Source: Siphonodentalium dalli
Lineage: Eukaryota; Mollusca; Scaphopoda; Gadilida; Siphonodentaliidae
Direction of reading: 5' to 3'
Length of the DNA: 64,000 nt
Assembly (NCBI GenBank): GCA_032622095.1
Contig: CP136067.1
Span: 63,746,893-63,810,892, forward strand
A program made the position numbers and the translations under genes. Below the pieces are notes generated by a model, which saw nothing but the letters and a program-made list of their open reading frames with translations, was not told where the DNA came from and did not search any database. Of the stretch, positions 59,466-64,000 are shown one piece after another; positions within the stretch are counted from its first letter, which is position 1, and every line of letters begins with the position of its first letter.

Positions 59466-61010
59466 TAGGGCCAAATAAAAAAGATAATATGTTTCCGTAC
59501 ATCGACCGACCCTAAAAATAACCCGCCGACCCTAATCTTTTTATTGATATATATTTATTTTTTTTACTGTTTTTACCGCCAATGCTCATAAATATTGATA
59601 ATCATTAGGTGCAAAACACATGGTTTCTAACATAAGCCTGTGATAAGTGACATGAAGTGTGACAGTTGTCTCAAAAGCCACAGGTGTGTGATGGGTTGTG
59701 GATTGATAGGCATGAATCTTGCAATTTTAATTTCAAGAGAGTGGATCTCATGCCTGCTTTACCATTATGCCTTGTTTGGGACTTATGGAACATATTCATG
59801 AGTTCCAAATAAACATGCATGCCCATTTATTATTTTCTTGACAGCATGAGAAATGTACATTTCCATTTCGTTTGACACTTAATATTCAAACAACATTTTA
59901 CTGGTACACTTCATTGCTTCACCCACCATGTTTCTTTTGCACACATTTAAAAATTCTGGGTGCTATCTAAAGGGGTACTGAATCTGCCAATTATGGGACC
60001 ATCTCCTTTTATACTCAAGAGAATATATGCAGCAAATTAATGCATTTGAGCCATGGATTAGTGCCAAATACACTGATGTGTTCTATGAGAACGATGCAAA
60101 CAACATGGTAATTTATATGACTGGAGTCATAAATTCATTTTCAATATACTTACCATGTTGTTTGCACCATTCATAGAGCACATAAGTGTATTTGGCATTA
60201 ATACATGCCTCAAATTCATTCATTTATTGCATATATTCTGTTGAGTATACAAGGAGATAGTCCTACAAATAACCGGATTCAGGGTACAGTACCCCTTTAA
60301 TATATTATTTTGTTCAAAATAAATGTTTTGTTTTGATAAACTTGCTTTTATAATTGACACCAACTAATGCTACACAGGTTTTGAAAATGTGCTGAACAGT
60401 ATATTCGTGTCTTGTCATGATTTCTGTTAGAGGATCTTTGTATAGGTTGCAAGGAAATTTAAAATTAACTGAAGACGAACTGCTGGTGGCTGCCAGACTT
60501 TCGGGAACACACTTAAAGTAACTGCATTAGTGCTGATCACAAACCCTGTGTACCCTTCAGCAGATTTTCAAAACCTGTGTACCGTAAAATACCCTTCAGC
60601 ACTTTTATTTGGTGAGTGACCCCCTTCAGCCCAACTGACATCTTCAACAATCAGGCAGAATATCCCATATGAACAATTCAAATATATAGGTTCTATAATA
60701 TTTTCGGACATAAATTCTGAGCCCCATCCCTCTGAGTTTATGGCCAAAATCAGTATGTGAATACTGAAACACAATATTAAGAATAACAGCAAGTTTGATA
60801 TCTTGTTCAATGTTAATATATATTTCCACAAGTAATACTTTCGCTACAACACAAGTAGGCATTTTATGTCATTTCGGTCGAGGTAGTTCAATATTTCTGC
60901 AGCTGGAAAAAAATATCAAAAAATAATTAAAAAAAAACATTTCCCTACCTACCTACCCTAATTTTTTCTCTCCGTTATCGGAAACATATTATCTTTTTTA
61001 TTTGGCCTAA
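59466..61010. mobile_element. Harbinger-like element, middle layer of second nest
   Basis: GGCCAAATAAAAAAGATAAT then GTTTCCG (from 59469) is the inverse of the right end ATTATCTTTTTTATTTGGCC (to 61007). Flanks TAG and TAA agree at two of three bases. Its two subterminal regions match those of 38904–45386. Short ORFs on the minus strand (60568–60862) show no nuclease motif. Confidence 0.72.
59967..60300. mobile_element. TTAA-type miniature element, inner layer of second nest
   Basis: CTAA (a changed TTAA) then AGGGGTACTG at 59971; CAGTACCCCT ends at 60296, then TTAA. Within it ACATGGTAA and TTACCATGT arms form a second dyad. Same family as 15846–16472. Confidence 0.72.
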
Positions 61011-61570
61011 CCGCAGTCAATTATAGCATAAAATTTAAAAAAAAACAGTAATTAATCAACTTTTTGCTCAACAAATATTGCTGGTTTGTCAAACATCAGA
61101 CACACAAAAAAAAAAAAAAATTAATTTTAGAGTTATCCATCTTCATCTGCAATTTGGTCAGAGAATGTTTGCTGGGCCACCAAAATTAAAAAGATAGATT
61201 GTAAAAATCGGTATGTGATCACTCTGCGCTTTGTTGTTGTGGGTTCCTCGACTTGAATCAAATATTTTTCACCTCCGAAGTCAAGGAAATAGTAATCTGC
61301 GAGGGTTAATTCGGATTGAGTACCTTTAAAATTGCAAAAATTAAATTAAATACTGAATTTTGCCTTGAAAATTGGTCGCTTGGCCAGATTCAACCTTCAC
61401 CTGATGATTGTATTTTGAACAAATATAGTAACATGTGCTATATGGCTAATATCTCTTGACCAGTAGTTGGCGCCATGGATATTGGTCTGGAAATTAGAGA
61501 AATGTTAGAGGCAATATCTCACAATGTCTAACTGTGGCCCACATTCCTCTATATCTGGTGCTGCAAAATA

Positions 61571-62116
61571 TTCTCATGCAAATCAGGGGGGGGGTGAAAA
61601 AATTTCTTCCGGCACGTATGCCGGGGTGGGTGGGTGGTCAAAGCCACCAACAAGCAATTTTTTCCGCAACTAAAAAACAAATTTCCTGCTTGTTTTTAGT
61701 GTTTTGGCAATAAAACCACTTTGAATCAGTTTGAATGAGAGAAATAATGTAATTCTAACTGGTAAACTGACTGCAGGCAGTTATCGTGTTGTATTTTGTT
61801 GCAAATTTTGAAATCCAAGATGGCCGCTGGCAGCCATGTTTTTTTGGCCGAATGACCTCAAAATTACTCATTCCTATTTACATGTCCATGTTAACATCCA
61901 TGATAAATAGTATGCACAGAAATTCATATACAGCTTTTTACAGTGAATTTCCCCCCGCAAATCTCTGTTTTAGTGTTAAAAGGGGGGGTGGGTGTCAAAA
62001 AATGGTCGGAAAAAACTGCCGAAAACGGAAAAAAATTTGGCGGTGCTGCAACATATGATCGAAAGGGAAAAAATGCCATACGTGCCTGAAATTTTTTTCC
62101 GACCCCCCCCCCCCCC
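61571..62116. repeat. Two G/C-tract miniature elements and a lone satellite monomer
   Basis: 61571–61640 starts with a G run and contains CCGGCACGTATGCCGG and GGTGGGTGGGTGG. 61801–61912 is one inverted monomer of the 27–30 kb satellite (AAATCCAAGATGGCCGC, TACATGTCCATGTTAACATC). 61981–62116 runs from GGGGGGGTGGGTGTC to TTTTTTTCCGACCCC and a 14-base C tract, closely matching 2956–3060. Confidence 0.55.
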
Positions 62117-62403
62117 TGTGCAAATAGGTTTATTTGTACCTAAATATTCACATATATGTTCATATTTTTTTATTCATTTAAATTTGTTTAAATCAAAATT
62201 TAGAAAAACTAACGCCATTATACACTCTGCCAGGGCACCTTGAGTCACCAAACCAAATTTCGTTGAAATCTGGGCACCAAAATTAACAAAGACATGTTGG
62301 TCTCAACTTTACTCTAGTTTTATATATGTATATATATAAACAGTCCCATGAAACATGTATACATTTATTGATGGACGTGTCATGGGCTCTTCATACAGGA
62401 TCG

Positions 62404-62490
62404 GTTTCATTATTCCGAAGGTTCCATATTCCGAAGGGTTGCTATTCCAAAGGTTCTTATTCAGAAGGTTTGCTATTCTGGGCGTATTTA
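62404..62490 (+). repeat. Cluster of ATTCCGAAGGTT words
   Basis: Five imperfect copies of TATTCCGAAGGTT in under 90 bp. No inverted partner cluster was found nearby, so it may be one end of a truncated element. Confidence 0.5.
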
Positions 62491-62833
62491 ACCAGAAAAG
62501 ATGGGGAACTCTATTACCAAGTACTTAGTACAGTAGTTATTATTACCACAATTTTACAGTTATCCGACTTTATCTGGAAGACCGCCCATTTGACCTCGTC
62601 CTTCTGGCACGATCAGGCCCAGAAACAATAAAAATAGCAAACTGCAAAGATCGATATCTAATTATTCTGAGCTTTGATCCTAGGGTGGGTTCCTCGACTC
62701 TAATCAAAATTTTTTTTTTCCACCGAAGCCAAAGAAAGAGTAATTTAGGAGCGTCTTATCGGATTGAGTACCTTTAAGTTATTTCCTTCATAAAAAGAGT
62801 CTTATTATAAAGAATCCTCTCAGTACTTTAGAA

Positions 62834-64000
62834 TAGAGGTGCCACGACTATTGATTTTGATAATCGATAGTCAATAATCGACTATAATCGATTAATTGTA
62901 CCTAATATTAATAACATCAGTGGAAGAATACCGTAATATGGCCTATTGACTGGGTGCTCGTTAACTCAATAACTGCACTGTCGCTGCGGCTGGTCATTTG
63001 AGACATTGGCTGATGTAATTTTTACGTTAATAAAATGCATCACAAACCACTGTTAATGACCAATGAGCACAATGTATTGAATACCAGCACAGTTCTCAGC
63101 GATGTTATAAATACATGTAGTTATAATTTGTGAGTTCAATAGAACGAACGTAGCAATTAATTTTAGTTTTAGGAATAGCCACATAAACAAACAATACAAA
63201 AGTAGGAATGAACAATGGACCGCCGGTTGTTCCTAAATAAAGGAATCATATATTATGGAAACTATAAGTTTCATCAAACTTCCAGAACGTGGTTAACAAT
63301 CACAAACGTGTGCCCCTCCTGCAAATTGCATGACTCAGAGCAATTTAAGTATTTGATAACAGTCTGTTTCAATCAGCAATCACCACACGATATGAGATAG
63401 CCTTTTAATACTAGTAACTTCTAAGTATACATTTGTACTTATACAAACAAAGTACACTTGCAATGCAATTGGGGAGAACATCACTGATTAAAATACCATA
63501 TATATACCGGTATATTGTTCCCTGGTTTTAGAGAGAATGTCAATCAACATCCCATTGGTGACGGTCCAATTAGATTCAATGCGAGTGCATTCAGTTCATT
63601 GAACACGGTGACAGTCGGCACATTTCAAAACATATTGCCACCTTTCAAGTATACTAAAATATACAACAATGTCGCAATGTGTTCAAATCTGCAGTGCGGC
63701 CAAATGTAGAATATAAAACTATCCGACGAGAAACCATGTCGCATCATCAAATGAACTGCCGACTGTTTCCAACATATATCAATAGTACTCATGTTATTGG
63801 AATCTAATTGGTACGCGATCAAAGGATGTTAACACCTCGGTTGTAGATAGAACTGTGTAAAATAAACATGGTATTCATTAAAACCCGGCATCTTCTGACA
63901 TCTGATATAAATAACACAGATTAATCGACGATGGAAATGGTAATCGATTATCGGCTTTATCAACGGTTCATCGATTATACGATTAATCGTGGCACCCCTA
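62834..64000. mobile_element. hAT-type element ending at the window edge
   Basis: Left end TAGAGGTGCCACGACTA; right end TAATCGTGGCACCCCTA ends exactly at base 64000. ATCGATTA/TAATCGAT words crowd both ends. The right target copy would lie outside the window; the left flank is CTTTAGAA. About 1.17 kb; short ORFs inside show no transposase motif. Confidence 0.78.

Larger units (their letters stand above)
59351..61329. mobile_element. TTAA-flanked element, outer layer of second nest
   Basis: TTAA (59351–59354) then AGGTCCTCAATCCGAAT; the inverse ATTCGGATTGAGTACCT ends at 61325, followed by TTAA (61326–61329). The last ~140 bp recur at about 62632–62777 (GGGTTCCTCGACT, CCGAAG-CAA-GAAA-AGTAAT, CGGATTGAGTACCT then TTAA), another copy of the family. 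Confidence 0.75.

Noticed and set aside
1-64000. tRNA, rRNA, CRISPR arrays and bacterial operons
   Set aside because: No cloverleaf with a GGTTCGANTCC-type box was found by eye, no rRNA core sequence, no spacer-regular repeats; spliced genes rule out a prokaryote. A covariance-model scan would be needed to exclude small RNAs.

Overview
This is eukaryotic DNA: AT-rich, with GT–AG introns, no operons, and one split host gene buried in transposons. The repeats (160–175 bp dispersed units ending in a GGAC-rich tail and a hairpin, ~160 bp satellite inside a mobile element, a DIRS retroelement, TTAA-flanked miniature elements) suggest a marine invertebrate, most likely a mollusc or other lophotrochozoan. 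The species cannot be fixed from sequence alone.

Region 1 (1–19.6 kb) is the 5' part of a minus-strand kinesin-8 gene (KIF18 type). Five coding exons can be placed by splice sites and reading phase: 19538–19151, 12945–12788, 8616–8509, 4181–4071 and 1895–1698. Together they encode about 320 residues of the motor domain, with P-loop, switch I (SSRSH) and switch II (DLAGSE); the gene continues off the left edge. Its introns are mostly mobile DNA. The third intron (4182–8508) is about 91% one TIR element (4518–8458), which contains a Tigger-like element with a broken CENP-B-type helix-turn-helix pseudogene and a hAT miniature element with a perfect 8-bp target duplication.

Region 2 (19.6–48.5 kb) shows no convincing host gene. 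It holds stacked non-autonomous DNA transposons: a TTAA-flanked element carrying a GC-rich minisatellite (24.6–26.0 kb), a zinc-finger exon-like fragment (26.1–26.3 kb), a 3.7-kb TIR element filled with about 18 satellite monomers (27.0–30.7 kb), a TTA-flanked PIF/Harbinger-like element (33.9–35.0 kb), and a three-layer nest (38.9–45.4 kb).

Region 3 (48.54–55.15 kb) is a nearly full-length minus-strand DIRS retrotransposon with inverted terminal repeats, internal complementary region, Gag-like ORF, RT/RNase H ORF and tyrosine recombinase ORF. Two copies of one hAT miniature element have inserted into it, one in the internal complementary region and one in RNase H. It also has a 17-bp duplication in Gag and one stop in RT, so this copy is dead, although its terminal repeats remain almost identical.

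Region 4 (55.15–64 kb) holds further hAT, TTAA-type and Harbinger-like miniature elements, including a second three-layer nest (59.35–61.33 kb) and a hAT element whose right end is the last base of the window.

The least explained pattern is a set of loci, each with its own 14-bp word repeated several times over 1.5–3.5 kb: GTCCCATCAGTCAC, GTAACAGGAGTGAC, GTTACGTGTGTGAC and GTAACACCAATGAC. The words differ but share the layout GTNNC–N4–RTSAC. This looks like a family of mobile elements with element-specific repeated binding words and is the best candidate here for something undescribed.
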